Both the position numbers and the translations under genes were made by a program. The notes under the pieces were generated by a model, which was given only the letters and a program-made list of their open reading frames with translations, had not been told where the DNA came from and searched no databases. 64,000 nt of DNA from an uncultured Eubacterium sp. (lineage in GTDB: Bacteria > Bacillota > Clostridia > Oscillospirales > Acutalibacteraceae). The stretch lies in NCBI RefSeq assembly GCF_934525195.1, contig NZ_CAKSZA010000006.1:80596-144595 (forward strand), read 5' to 3'. This document shows positions 40,586 to 48,764 of this stretch, one piece after another. The first letter of the stretch is position 1, and the number at the start of each line of letters is the position of its first letter.

Positions 40586-40625
40586 AAAAACATAGACACT
40601 CTTTTGAGTGTCTATGTTTTTTTTA
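40586..40625 (+). terminator. Terminator after tRNA-Val
   Basis: AACATAGACACTC pairs with GAGTGTCTATGTT across TTTT, then a run of T. Confidence 0.92.
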
Positions 40626-40666
40626 TTGAGTAATTTAGGGACTCGAACCTTGGGAAGATTTTGACA

Positions 40667-40693
40667 CCGTAGGGGCGAACTGTGTTCGCCTAA
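40667..40693 (+). repeat. REP-like palindrome, identical to the one in the RAYT gene
   Basis: All 27 bases match 28604-28630. It lies in the gap between the tRNA-Val terminator and the rplU promoter. A tRNA-like T-arm fragment (minus strand, 40637-40652) is just to the left. Confidence 0.85.
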
Positions 40694-40723
40694 TGAATAT
40701 CAATAAATTATTTAATTAACCTC

Positions 40724-40751
40724 TTGACTTTTCGCCGTTTTCTGCTATAAT
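40724..40751 (+). promoter_or_regulatory. Promoter of rplU-prp-rpmA
   Basis: TTGACT (40724) and TATAAT (40746) with a 16-bp spacer, about 87 bp before rplU. Confidence 0.8.
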
Positions 40752-40756
40752 AATTA

Positions 40757-40825
40757 AGCCGCATATTATGGGCAGTAAGAAATGCACCTCGGTGTGTTCG
40801 CCTATCGTAGCGAGACTTATGAAGG
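40757..40825 (+). promoter_or_regulatory. Probable L21 leader in the rplU 5' UTR
   Basis: The structured leader before rplU (blocks such as GGGCAGTAAGAAATGCACC and CGGTGTGTTCGCCTATCG) is in the position of the Firmicutes L21 leader, an RNA thought to let L21 control its own operon. I identify it by place and general look, not by a full covariance match. Confidence 0.5.
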
Positions 40826-40837
40826 AGAGTTATTACT

Positions 40838-41146
40838 ATGTACGCAGTTATCGTAACAGGCGGAAAGCAGTACAAGGTATCTGAAGGTGATGTTCTTTAC
40901 ATCGAAAAGCTCGATGCAGAAGCAGAAGCAAAAATCACTTTCGATCAGGTTCTTGCAGTTGGCACAGACAAGGGTCTTAAGGCTGGCAAGGATTGCGCAA
41001 AGGCTACTGTTGACGCAACAGTTGTTAAGAACGGCAAGGGCAAGAAAATCACTGTTTTCACCTACAAGCCAAAGAAGAACGAAAAGCGCAAGATGGGTCA
41101 CAGACAGCCTTACACAAAGGTTGAGATCACAAAGATTAACGCTTAA
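40838..41146 (+). CDS. rplU: 50S ribosomal protein L21
   Basis: A 102-residue L21 starting M-Y-A-V-I-V-T-G-G-K-Q-Y-K-V and ending with the G-H-R-Q-P-Y-T-K-V-E-I motif that contacts 23S rRNA. GAAGGAGAG precedes the start. First gene of the conserved rplU-prp-rpmA operon. Confidence 0.98.
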   Translation: MYAVIVTGGKQYKVSEGDVLYIEKLDAEAEAKITFDQVLAVGTDKGLKAGKDCAKATVDATVVKNGKGKKITVFTYKPKKNEKRKMGHRQPYTKVEITKINA

Positions 41147-41158
41147 TTGTTTGATTTA

Positions 41159-41476
41159 ATGATTAACAGAATAGAATTTTTCAAAAGCGGTGATATGCTT
41201 ACAGGATTTGAATGCAAAGGTCACACCGGATTTGCCGACGAGGGCAATGATGTTTTGTGTGCATTCATCAGCAGTGCGTGTTATCTCACGGCAAATACAA
41301 TCACGGATGTTATCAAACTTGATGCCCGTGCTTCTGCTTCCGACGGATATATGTCATTGCGCATCAAGTCATCACCGGAAAAGGCACAGGATATTCTCAA
41401 CGGTTTGGTTCTTCATATGACGGAACTCCAAAAAGATTATCCTCAAAACATAAAAGTAACTATATCGGAGGTGTAA
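41159..41476 (+). CDS. prp: Ribosomal-processing cysteine protease Prp
   Basis: A 105-residue Prp. The catalytic His is in G-H-T-G-F-A-D-E-G-N-D-V and the Cys in L-C-A-F-I-S-S, as in the family. Prp removes the N-terminal extension of L27, which is encoded next. The ATG at 41159 is preferred over the TTG at 41147, since homologues begin M-I-x-V/R-I-x; no strong ribosome binding site is seen, so coupling with rplU is likely. Confidence 0.95.
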   Translation: MINRIEFFKSGDMLTGFECKGHTGFADEGNDVLCAFISSACYLTANTITDVIKLDARASASDGYMSLRIKSSPEKAQDILNGLVLHMTELQKDYPQNIKVTISEV

Positions 41477-41478
41477 TT

Positions 41479-41763
41479 ATGCTTAAGCTTAATGTACAAC
41501 TTTTTGCTCATAAAAAAGGTATGGGTTCTACAAAGAACGGCAGAGACAGCGAATCAAAGCGTTTGGGCGCAAAGAGAGCTGACGGTCAGTTCGTACTTGC
41601 AGGCAACATCCTTTATCGTCAAAGAGGCACACACATCCACCCGGGTACTAATGTAGGTATCGGCAAGGACGACACTCTTTTTGCTCTCGTAGACGGTACA
41701 GTTAGATTCGAAAGAATGGGCAAGGACAGAAAAAAGGTTTCTGTTTACCCAGTTGAGCAGTAA
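41479..41763 (+). CDS. rpmA: 50S ribosomal protein L27 with cleavable presequence
   Basis: A 94-residue L27. It begins M-L-K-L-N-V-Q-L-F-A-H-K-K-G: the segment before A-H-K-K-G is the Firmicutes extension that Prp cuts after Phe9 so that the N-terminus can reach the peptidyl-transferase centre. The remainder (G-S-T-K-N-G-R-D-S, then R-G-T-H-I-H-P-G-T-N-V-G) is standard. Confidence 0.98.
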   Translation: MLKLNVQLFAHKKGMGSTKNGRDSESKRLGAKRADGQFVLAGNILYRQRGTHIHPGTNVGIGKDDTLFALVDGTVRFERMGKDRKKVSVYPVEQ

Positions 41764-41773
41764 TTGACAGATT

Positions 41774-41806
41774 CATCCGCAGTCGCAGGATTGCGGATGT
41801 TTTTTG
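41774..41806 (+). terminator. Terminator of the rplU operon
   Basis: CATCCGCA pairs with TGCGGATG, followed by TTTTTTG. Confidence 0.9.
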
Positions 41807-41815
41807 TTTGCTCGG

Positions 41816-41844
41816 TTGACAATCGGGCAGAATATAATTATAAT
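41816..41844 (+). promoter_or_regulatory. Promoter of tRNA-Arg
   Basis: TTGACA (41816) and TATAAT (41839) with a 17-bp spacer, about 50 bp before the tRNA. Confidence 0.75.
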
Positions 41845-41895
41845 TAAAATGTTGCAAAGATAATGACAAAACGAATTGAATTTTTTTGCAAATAT

Positions 41896-41972
41896 GTCTC
41901 CGTAGCTCAGTAGGATAGAGCGACTGCCTCCTAAGCAGTAGGCCATCGGTTCGATTCCGGTCGGGGATGCCA
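41896..41972 (+). tRNA. tRNA-Arg (anticodon CCU)
   Basis: A 77-nt cloverleaf with encoded CCA. The anticodon stem ACTGC/GCAGT holds loop CTCCTAA, anticodon CCU (AGG codons). The acceptor pairs GTCTCCG with CGGGGAT including G-U pairs; the T-arm has GGTTCGATTCC. It stands alone between its promoter and terminator. Confidence 0.95.
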
Positions 41973-41980
41973 AAAACACA

Positions 41981-42022
41981 GCCGAAAAGCCTAGTAAAAT
42001 CAAGGCTTTTCGGCGTTTTTTT
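41981..42022 (+). terminator. Terminator after tRNA-Arg
   Basis: GCCGAAAAGCC pairs with GGCTTTTCGGC across 12 nt, followed by GTTTTTTT. The rest of the gap to 42194 shows only an ACCAC/GTGGT hairpin that might end the converging regulator gene; no reading frame is supported. Confidence 0.92.
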
Positions 42023-42194
42023 CATTTTTGCGAAGAAACAGACTGATAACACAAGGCAGATACACTGATGCAGTAGATGATATTCTTTGCAAAGTAATGT
42101 CTGCTAAGAAGCAGAAAATTCGCTATATATAATTATGAAACACCACCTACTATTTGATAAGTGGTCTTAGTTCTAATATGGTTGAAATGAAGTA

Positions 42195-42878
42195 TTAACT
42201 TTCAATCCTACCTTCTGTGTATGTTATATAGATTGTGTTAATAAAACCTATACCATCGTTGTTTATTCTATATTGCAATATTGTGAAATTATTTTCTTGG
42301 TCATAATAATAAATTTCATTGTCATATTCTACTTTTTCCAAAGAACACAAATATCTATTAATAAAAATATTAATTCCGTCAGGTTGTTTTAATGTTTTTA
42401 ATTTTGTGGTATATACATCCATTCCGCCTGTTCCTCTATAATAAGAATGTTTAGGAATTGGAATACTGACACCACTAACAAAATCAGAGGTATATTTTGT
42501 TTCAAAAAAGGTTTTGTTAAAAGACAGTATTGCCATTGTTAGGAAAGTGCATAAAACAATTACAATTATGATTAGTAAAAGAAACATTTTTTGTTTTTCT
42601 TTTCGTTTAATATATCTATTATAGCTCATCATAGTTTCTACTGATAAATGTTCTATGTTGTTTTCTTTTGTTTTTTCACCTTTCAGCAATTCGTTTATGG
42701 ATATATTTAATTCTTTGCAAAGTGGTTCGAATAACGAAACATCTGGCAAACCTCGACCGTTCTCCCATTTAGAAATAGCTCTATCAGTTACTTTTAATTT
42801 GTCGGCTAATTCCATTTGTGTCATATTGTTTTCTTTGCGAAGTTCGGCAATAAATTTTCCTATTTTTTCTTGGTTCAT
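42195..42878 (-). CDS. XRE-family regulator with transmembrane helix and outer domain (1)
   Basis: A 227-residue protein. An N-terminal helix-turn-helix (T-Q-M-E-L-A-D-K-L-K-V-T-D-R-A-I-S-K-W-E-N-G, about 20-41) and P-D-V-S-L-F-E-P-L-C-K-E-L-N-I are of the Cro/CI type. One hydrophobic helix (about 98-118) follows, then an unknown domain of about 110 residues that should lie outside the cell. Such one-component membrane regulators could sense an outside signal. It is a paralogue of the gene at 43663-44301 and is AT-rich. AAAGGAG precedes the start. Confidence 0.85.
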   Translation of the reverse strand: MNQEKIGKFIAELRKENNMTQMELADKLKVTDRAISKWENGRGLPDVSLFEPLCKELNISINELLKGEKTKENNIEHLSVETMMSYNRYIKRKEKQKMFLLLIIIVIVLCTFLTMAILSFNKTFFETKYTSDFVSGVSIPIPKHSYYRGTGGMDVYTTKLKTLKQPDGINIFINRYLCSLEKVEYDNEIYYYDQENNFTILQYRINNDGIGFINTIYITYTEGRIES

Positions 42879-43236
42879 AAATCACATCTCCTTTCACAAA
42901 AATTATAGTATAAAAATACAACAAATACACCAAACGAACCGTAGAGTCCGATAGAATTTATGCTTTTTATCAGGATTAGATTATATTATACCAAATTAAT
43001 ATGAAAATTTCTATCCACCGCCTATTGACCTCAAGATGAGGAAAATAGGCGGTATTTTTATGTCTGAAATTTTTTAGAGATTTTCAACTTCCTATAATTC
43101 TTTGCATTTGTATCCTTGATAATCTTATATCGAGATATCGAGGGTGTTTTGTTTTTTGCCGAAATTTCTTTTTTTCTTTGACAGATTTTTATTTTTTTAT
43201 GTTAAATAAAGAAAATCGGTCAAGGAGAATGTATTT
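42879..43236. other. 358-bp gap with an orphan terminator hairpin
   Basis: This AT-rich gap holds no supported gene. At 43017-43060, ACCGCCTATT pairs with AATAGGCGGT followed by ATTTTTATG, a good terminator with no gene directly upstream on the plus strand, so a short untranslated RNA starting near 42900-42980 cannot be excluded. The right part is the leader of the lipoprotein gene. Confidence 0.5.
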
Positions 43237-43626
43237 ATGAAAAAATGTTTTTCTGTAATAATCTGCGTTGTTTGCATATTGACTTTGTTTGCTTGCGGTA
43301 AAAAAGCAAATCCTATTGTATTGCCTCAAAGCAGCGATGTTGTTTCTGTTGATGTGACTGTTGGTGAAAACACCATGAACTGCTTGGACAAAGCTTGGAT
43401 TGATGAAGTGATAAACGGTATGACTGATTCCAAACCGACAAATAAACAAAGCGTTCAGGATTTTCCTCAAGTTGATAATTATATAAAAGTTGAACTTAAT
43501 TCGCAAACAGAAAAAACTACCGTTTTTGTGTATAAAGATAAAGGCAAATTCTATATTGAACAGCCGTATAGCGGAATTTGTATTATTGATGAAGAAATAT
43601 ATAATCGGTTGAAAGAAGTTAATTGA
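43237..43626 (+). CDS. Small lipoprotein, unknown function
   Basis: A 129-residue lipoprotein: a signal peptide (M-K-K-C-F-S-V-I-I-C-V-V-C-I-L-T) with lipobox L-F-A-C-G (Cys20), then a small soluble domain (V-S-V-D-V-T-V-G-E-N-T, later Y-I-K-V-E-L-N-S-Q-T-E) similar in look to DUF5301-type lipoproteins. AAGGAGAA precedes the ATG. It lies between two minus-strand membrane regulators of the XRE type and could be a ligand or partner for their outer domains; this is a guess from place only. Confidence 0.8.
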   Translation: MKKCFSVIICVVCILTLFACGKKANPIVLPQSSDVVSVDVTVGENTMNCLDKAWIDEVINGMTDSKPTNKQSVQDFPQVDNYIKVELNSQTEKTTVFVYKDKGKFYIEQPYSGICIIDEEIYNRLKEVN

Positions 43627-43637
43627 ATGTTACAGTA

Positions 43638-43670
43638 AAATAAGGCAACCCGTTGGATTGCCTTATTTAT
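43638..43670. terminator. Terminator after the lipoprotein gene
   Basis: AATAAGGCAACC pairs with GGATTGCCTTATT across CGTT, followed by TATTTTTTG. Confidence 0.88.
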
Positions 43671-44301
43671 TTTTTGCTTTTTTGATTGTTTTTATAATTT
43701 TTTCAATGCCCATTGCCAGCAGGAAGATTGCTAATTCAATAAACGCTATGATAGTTGCGTATTGCAAGCCGTAGTCAAATATATCTGAACAATAGATTGC
43801 GCTGCCGACAAGCAGTTCTATTGCCGAAATAGGGATGAAAATAAATTTCCAAACAGGCTTGATGTTCAGGAATGACAACAGCAGGGCTGAAAGTGCACCG
43901 CCGATTATTGCCATAAGAGGAACTGCCATTGCGTCAGTCGGAGTTGCGGTCAGCGGTACGCCAATGGTGAAAACTGCGTTTACCAAAACAACAACCGCAT
44001 ATAGCAATATATGCAATGTGCGAAGTTTTTTGTTAGAAGTTTTTATCGTTTCAACGATGATTTCGTCCGCCTTTTTGCTTTCTTCCGTGGTGATGCGTTC
44101 GCCTATAATCAGTTCGTTGACTGAAATATCGAGCAGTTCGCACAATGGGAGAAACAAGGATACATCAGGCATATTTTTGCCTGTTTCCCAACGGGATACG
44201 GATTTGTTTGAAACTCCTAATTTTTCTGCAAATTCTATCTGCGTCAAGCCTTTTGCTTTTCGATTTTCTGCAATGAATTTACCGATTTTTTCTTGTTCCA
44301 T
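43663..44301 (-). CDS. XRE-family regulator with four membrane helices (2)
   Basis: A 212-residue protein. The N-terminal helix-turn-helix (T-Q-I-E-F-A-E-K-L-G-V-S-N-K-S-V-S-R-W-E-T-G) is closely related to that at 42195-42878 (both open M-x-Q-E-K-I-G-K-F-I-A-E). Four hydrophobic segments follow (about 100-120, 125-145, 150-170 and 180-200) with little loop, so it is unlike the first paralogue outside the DNA-binding part. The ATG at 44301 follows AAAGGAGAGG. Likely a membrane-tied repressor; target unknown. Confidence 0.85.
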   Translation of the reverse strand: MEQEKIGKFIAENRKAKGLTQIEFAEKLGVSNKSVSRWETGKNMPDVSLFLPLCELLDISVNELIIGERITTEESKKADEIIVETIKTSNKKLRTLHILLYAVVVLVNAVFTIGVPLTATPTDAMAVPLMAIIGGALSALLLSFLNIKPVWKFIFIPISAIELLVGSAIYCSDIFDYGLQYATIIAFIELAIFLLAMGIEKIIKTIKKAKNK

Positions 44302-44497
44302 AGCCACCTCTCCTTTCAATGCCAATATAACACGGCATGCAAAAATTGTAAAGGACACGGAGCGAGAATTGGTGAAACTTCGTGAGAATATGGGGCTGTG
44401 GCACAAAAGCCTTGAAATTACAATGGGTGTTTGTTATAATATAAAAAATATTTGGTATAATTATACCGATGATAATGATATATGAACACGAACTTTG

Positions 44498-44519
44498 GGG
44501 TTGTCATAATTGACAGCCC
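44498..44519 (+). promoter_or_regulatory. Hairpin in the obgE leader
   Basis: GGGTTGTCA pairs with TGACAGCCC (one G-U) around TAAT, followed by ATTATTAAAA, 20 bp before obgE. A TATAAT lies upstream (about 44455-44460). It could be an attenuator. Confidence 0.4.
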
Positions 44520-44539
44520 ATTATTAAAATGGTGATAAT

Positions 44540-45814
44540 ATGTTTGTAGATATTGCAAAAATAAAAATCAAAGGTGGCGACGGCGGTGCCGGTGCGGTTG
44601 CCTTTCACAGAGAAAAATATGTTGCGGCAGGCGGTCCAGACGGCGGTGACGGCGGAAAGGGCGGAGATGTTGTTTTTGTAGTTGACGACAATCTTGCAAC
44701 TCTTGCCGATTTCAGATATAAGCGCAAGTATTCCGCACCGAACGGCGAGGGCGGAAAAGGCGGTCGTTGCAACGGCAAAAAAGGTCAAGACCTCGAAATC
44801 AAAGTGCCTCGTGGCACAATCATCCGTGAAGCGAACAGCAAGGCTGTTATGGCGGATATGAGCAAAACGGAGCGTTTTGTTGCCGCAAAAGGCGGAAAAG
44901 GCGGATGGGGCAATATGCACTTTGCAACTTCAACCCGTCAAGTTCCTCGTTTTGCAAAGCCGGGTGTTCCGGGCGAGGAGTGGGAAGTTAGCCTTGAATT
45001 GAAACTTCTTGCGGATGTCGGTCTTGTCGGTTATCCGTCAGTCGGCAAAAGCAGTCTTATTTCCGTTGTTTCACAGGCAAAGCCGAAAATCGGCGATTAC
45101 CACTTCACAACTCTTGTGCCGAATCTCGGCGTTGTAAGCATGGGCGAGGGCAACAGCTTTGTTCTTGCCGATATTCCTGGACTTATCGAGGGTGCAAGCG
45201 AGGGCGTTGGCTTGGGTCATCAGTTTTTGCGCCATGTTGAGCGTTGCAGAATGCTTATTCACATTGTTGATGTCAGCGGCAGCGAGGGCAGAAATCCGAT
45301 TGATGATTTTGAAAAAATCAATGAGGAACTCAAAAAATTCAATCCCGACCTTGCCGAGCGTCCTATGATTGTTGCAGGCAATAAGATTGATATGGCAGAG
45401 CCGGAACAGATTGAAGAATTCAAAAAATATGTCAACGACAAGGGCTATGATTATTATTCTATTTGTGCACCGATTATGGAGGGCACAAAGGAATTGATGA
45501 ATGTCACTTGGAATATGCTCAAGGAGCTTCCGCCGATTAAGGAATACGAGGTTGAGGAAATTCCGCTTGAGTCACTCATTCCGGAGGATGACAACAGCTT
45601 TAAGATTACTCAAGAGGACGAGGGCTACTATCTTGTTGAGGCAAAGTGGTTCCCGAGAGTTCTCAAGGGCATTGATGTCACCGACTACGAGGCACTTCAG
45701 TATATGCAAAGAGTGCTTGAAAAGAGTGGCGTGTTTGACGCATTAAGAGAGAAAGGGATTCAAGAGGGCGATATTGTCAGCCTTTATGACATTGAATTCG
45801 AGTATATTCCGTAA
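44540..45814 (+). CDS. obgE: GTPase ObgE/CgtA
   Basis: A 424-residue Obg GTPase. It has the glycine-rich Obg domain (repeats such as G-G-D-G-G-A-G, G-G-P-D-G-G-D-G-G-K-G-G-D), the G domain from residue about 158 (G-Y-P-S-V-G-K-S-S-L, then D-I-P-G-L-I-E-G, then N-K-I-D), and the Firmicutes OCT domain at the C-terminus. It takes part in late 50S assembly and the stringent response. It overlaps mrnC by one base. Confidence 0.98.
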   Translation: MFVDIAKIKIKGGDGGAGAVAFHREKYVAAGGPDGGDGGKGGDVVFVVDDNLATLADFRYKRKYSAPNGEGGKGGRCNGKKGQDLEIKVPRGTIIREANSKAVMADMSKTERFVAAKGGKGGWGNMHFATSTRQVPRFAKPGVPGEEWEVSLELKLLADVGLVGYPSVGKSSLISVVSQAKPKIGDYHFTTLVPNLGVVSMGEGNSFVLADIPGLIEGASEGVGLGHQFLRHVERCRMLIHIVDVSGSEGRNPIDDFEKINEELKKFNPDLAERPMIVAGNKIDMAEPEQIEEFKKYVNDKGYDYYSICAPIMEGTKELMNVTWNMLKELPPIKEYEVEEIPLESLIPEDDNSFKITQEDEGYYLVEAKWFPRVLKGIDVTDYEALQYMQRVLEKSGVFDALREKGIQEGDIVSLYDIEFEYIP

Positions 45815-46200
45815 TGAGATTTACAGATAAAGAAGCGCATCCAAACGAACTCAGTCCGCTTAATCTTGCGTTTATCGGCGACTGCATTTATGAAATGCTT
45901 GTGCGTGAAACCTTGGTGCTTGATGCAAACCGTCCCGTAAATGATTTGCACAAGGAAAGCGTAAAATTTGTGTCGGCAAAGTCTCAAACTTTGGCTTATG
46001 ATAAAATCAAGGATGTTCTCACCGAGCAGGAAACCGCAGTGTACAAGCGTGGCAGAAATGCCAAGGTGGGGCATAATCCAAAATCCGCAAGCCAGGGAGA
46101 GTACCACATCGCAACAGGTGTTGAGGCACTTTTCGGATATTTGTACCTCACCGAGCAGGACGACAGAATCAAAGAACTGTTTGGAATTATAACAAAATAA
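45814..46200 (+). CDS. mrnC: Mini-ribonuclease 3 (MrnC)
   Basis: A 128-residue RNase III-like catalytic domain without a double-stranded-RNA-binding domain. It shows L-A-F-I-G-D-C-I-Y-E-M-L-V-R (metal-binding Asp) and Y-H-I-A-T-G-V-E-A-L-F-G-Y-L-Y (acidic residue of the second motif). In Bacillus it matures 23S rRNA. It begins at the last base of the obgE stop, so the pair joins two 50S-biogenesis factors. Confidence 0.93.
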   Translation: MRFTDKEAHPNELSPLNLAFIGDCIYEMLVRETLVLDANRPVNDLHKESVKFVSAKSQTLAYDKIKDVLTEQETAVYKRGRNAKVGHNPKSASQGEYHIATGVEALFGYLYLTEQDDRIKELFGIITK

Positions 46201-46216
46201 AAAGCAATTTAATAAG

Positions 46217-46262
46217 AATAACCGTTCTTGTATTCCCGTAATACAGGGCGGTTATTTTTTTG
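46217..46262 (+). terminator. Terminator after obgE-mrnC
   Basis: AATAACCG and CGGTTATT form the outer stem, with an inner pairing TTGTATT/AATACAG, followed by a run of seven T. Confidence 0.85.
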
Positions 46263-46411
46263 AATAAAGTTGTAAAAATACGGTTAGATACGGTATTATT
46301 ATTTTCATGGCTTTATCTGCCGACATTAAAATTATAAATTTAGTGTATTGAATTTTATTGACACAAAAAGTACACAATGGCATTATATACTTATGGCAAG
46401 GAGGGAGAAAA

Positions 46412-47077
46412 ATGTACAGAGTTTTAGTTGCAGATGATGAAAAAGCAATCAGAGAATCGATTTCGGATTATTTGAGGGCAAAGGGCTTTTCCGTAGCTGT
46501 GGCATGTGATGGCAAAGAAACTGTTGAAAAAACAAAGTCGGATTCGTTTGATTTGCTTATTCTGGATGTTCGTATGCCGAATATTGACGGTTTGAATGCT
46601 TGCAAACTGATTCGTGAATTTTCTTTGGTGCCGATACTTTTTCTTTCGGCTTATGGCGAAGAAGATGATTTTTTAAACGCTTATAAGGTTGGCTGTGATG
46701 ATTATATTGTTAAACCGTTTCCGCTGTCGGTACTTGTTGAAAAGTGTAATGCAATGATTAAGCGAAACAAAAGCATTGATACCGAAATTATAACCGTCGG
46801 AAGTATTTCGATTGACGCTGAAAGGCGAAAGGTTTTCACTCCCGAAAGCGTTGTAAATTTGAGTAATGTTGATTTTGAACTGCTCTTGTATCTTTGCAGA
46901 AATAAAGGCATTGCCCTTAACAGGGATATAATTTTAACTCGTGTTTGGGGCTATGATTTTGACGGCGACGCAAGAGTTGTTGATACACATATCAAGAGGA
47001 TAAGAAAGGCCCTCGGCAGGCATTCCGCTCAAATAAAAACAATCTCCGGTGTCGGTTACTCTGTAGAGGAGGTGTGA
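46412..47077 (+). CDS. OmpR/PhoB-family response regulator
   Basis: A 221-residue response regulator. The receiver domain has V-A-D-D-E-K near the start, the phosphorylated Asp in L-L-I-L-D-V-R-M-P (about 54), and Y-I-V-K-P-F with the conserved Lys. The winged-helix domain has L-S-N-V-D-F-E-L-L-L-Y-L, then V-D-T-H-I-K-R-I-R-K-A-L-G. The ATG at 46412 follows AAGGAGGGAG. The kinase gene overlaps by coupling (its ATG is 3 nt after the stop). The regulated process is unknown; no ABC transporter lies next to it. Confidence 0.94.
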   Translation: MYRVLVADDEKAIRESISDYLRAKGFSVAVACDGKETVEKTKSDSFDLLILDVRMPNIDGLNACKLIREFSLVPILFLSAYGEEDDFLNAYKVGCDDYIVKPFPLSVLVEKCNAMIKRNKSIDTEIITVGSISIDAERRKVFTPESVVNLSNVDFELLLYLCRNKGIALNRDIILTRVWGYDFDGDARVVDTHIKRIRKALGRHSAQIKTISGVGYSVEEV

Positions 47078-47079
47078 TT

Positions 47080-48618
47080 ATGAACAAGAAAAGAATGAAT
47101 TGCATAATCACTTTGTCGCTTGCCGTGTTGTATGTTATTTGTGCCGGACTGTCATTTAATATTTGTTATTCCAAAGAAGGACGGGATTTTGAAAACGCTT
47201 CTATGAATTATGTTAATTTGCTTTTAGATAATATCAATAATATTATTTATTCCGATGGCGGAGCACAAAATCTTGACGAATTGCAGGAACAGCTTGCAAC
47301 TGCCTATACCGAATTTTATCCGTCTTATTACGGGGTTTACGATAAACACGGAAAACTTGTGTTCAAAAACAGTTCGTATATCCAAAGCGATGATATAGGC
47401 TTTATTCCTGTTGATGCGAATGATGAAGTAACAGAGCAGTATTTGTTGTTTGACAAAGAATTAACTTCATATCCCGTGATTGATAAATTTTGTTATGTTA
47501 CAAAAAACAATAAGATTGTTCCGACAAAATTATATTTTGTTTCGGCAGATGAGAACATCGATAAAAATGCTTCAAAAGTTATTGTGCTCAGCAATAAAAA
47601 AGCAACAGGTGAATATATAAGCAAAACCGAATTTTTAGGTTTTACAAGTAATATTTCGTATAATTATAACAAGGTTAATAAAAAGATAAAAAATGATTTG
47701 ATTGATTTGTATTTCAATAAAAATGTAAGCGTTTCCGATATAGGAAATACGGGCGGATATAACGGATGCGAGGAAGCAAAATATACAAGCACTTTTGAAC
47801 TTGACGGCAAAAAATATTATTTTATTGTTCATGTAAAGCACAGTTTGTTTTACGATACGCTTATAAGTCAAACTTTTAAAAACAGTATTTACAATCAAAC
47901 TTTTTTGTTTTTGATTGTTGCTGTCGTGCTGTTTGTTACACTTAATAAGATGTTTGACAAAAACGAAAAACTAAATCAGGCACGGCAGGCTTTTACTTCG
48001 GCAGCGGCACACGAACTTAAAACGCCGATTACAATTATCAACAATCAATGCGAATGCCTGATGGAAAATGTAGCACCCGAAAAGCAGCAGGAATACATTT
48101 CAAATATTTATAGGCAAAACAGGCATATGTCGTCACTTATAGGCAACCTTTTGCAGTACAATCGCATTGATTTCGGCAAAGTTCAAAAAACAAAATTTGA
48201 TTTTAAAATTGTATGCCTTGAAGAACTTGAAAAGTACGAGTCACTTATTGAAAATAAAAACCTAAGTATTGATACATCGGAAATTTATGATGACGAAATG
48301 ACGGCAGATGAAAAACTTATCAGGCTTGTTGTTGATAATTATATTTCGAATGCTGTAAAATATACTCCGAACGGAAAGAAGCTAAAAATTTCATATGACA
48401 AGTATAAGGGCTTTATTGTGTTTAATGAAGGCAGTCATATTGATGAAGCGGATAAAAATAAGATTTGGGAAGTGTTTAACCGTTCGGTCGGCGATGAAGT
48501 GATTGAATCAAGCGGTATGGGGCTTGCGGTTTGCAAAAAGATACTTGACGCACATAAGTTTAAGTACGGATTTAATAATCTTGCAACCGGTGTTGAATTT
48601 TATTTTAAAACAAAATAA
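47080..48618 (+). CDS. Sensor histidine kinase
   Basis: A 512-residue membrane kinase. Two hydrophobic helices (about 8-28 and 275-295) enclose an outside domain of about 245 residues of unknown type. The cytoplasmic part has the H box S-A-A-A-H-E-L-K-T-P-I-T (about 310), N box D-N-Y-I-S-N-A-V-K-Y-T-P, and G box S-S-G-M-G-L-A-V. ATG 47080 is used since GAGGAGGTG precedes it. The large outer domain suggests direct binding of an extracellular signal. It works with the response regulator upstream. Confidence 0.93.
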   Translation: MNKKRMNCIITLSLAVLYVICAGLSFNICYSKEGRDFENASMNYVNLLLDNINNIIYSDGGAQNLDELQEQLATAYTEFYPSYYGVYDKHGKLVFKNSSYIQSDDIGFIPVDANDEVTEQYLLFDKELTSYPVIDKFCYVTKNNKIVPTKLYFVSADENIDKNASKVIVLSNKKATGEYISKTEFLGFTSNISYNYNKVNKKIKNDLIDLYFNKNVSVSDIGNTGGYNGCEEAKYTSTFELDGKKYYFIVHVKHSLFYDTLISQTFKNSIYNQTFLFLIVAVVLFVTLNKMFDKNEKLNQARQAFTSAAAHELKTPITIINNQCECLMENVAPEKQQEYISNIYRQNRHMSSLIGNLLQYNRIDFGKVQKTKFDFKIVCLEELEKYESLIENKNLSIDTSEIYDDEMTADEKLIRLVVDNYISNAVKYTPNGKKLKISYDKYKGFIVFNEGSHIDEADKNKIWEVFNRSVGDEVIESSGMGLAVCKKILDAHKFKYGFNNLATGVEFYFKTK

Positions 48619-48621
48619 TTC

Positions 48622-48650
48622 TTTACAAATCCGATTTTGTGTGATATAAT
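48622..48650 (+). promoter_or_regulatory. Promoter of rpsO
   Basis: TTTACA (48622) and TATAAT (48645), spacer 17 bp. Confidence 0.8.
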
Positions 48651-48656
48651 CTTTTT

Positions 48657-48750
48657 GCTTAATGCGGATGACTCGGTTCTGGGGGCAAGTCGGATACGAC
48701 ATACACCGAGCCCACTACTGTGTTTTTCGCAATGCAAATATTATTATGAA
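48657..48750 (+). promoter_or_regulatory. Structured rpsO leader (possible S15 leader)
   Basis: The 5' UTR holds paired segments ACTCGGTTCTGG / CACCGAGCCCA-type (GCTCGG with CCGAGC) in the place of S15 autoregulatory leaders. Identity with a known leader class is not proven by eye. Confidence 0.5.
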
Positions 48751-48764
48751 AGGTGATTTTAATT

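Noticed and set aside
46412..48618. A bacteriocin- or antibiotic-resistance two-component system
   Set aside because: There is no adjacent ABC transporter or immunity gene, so no specific role can be supported.
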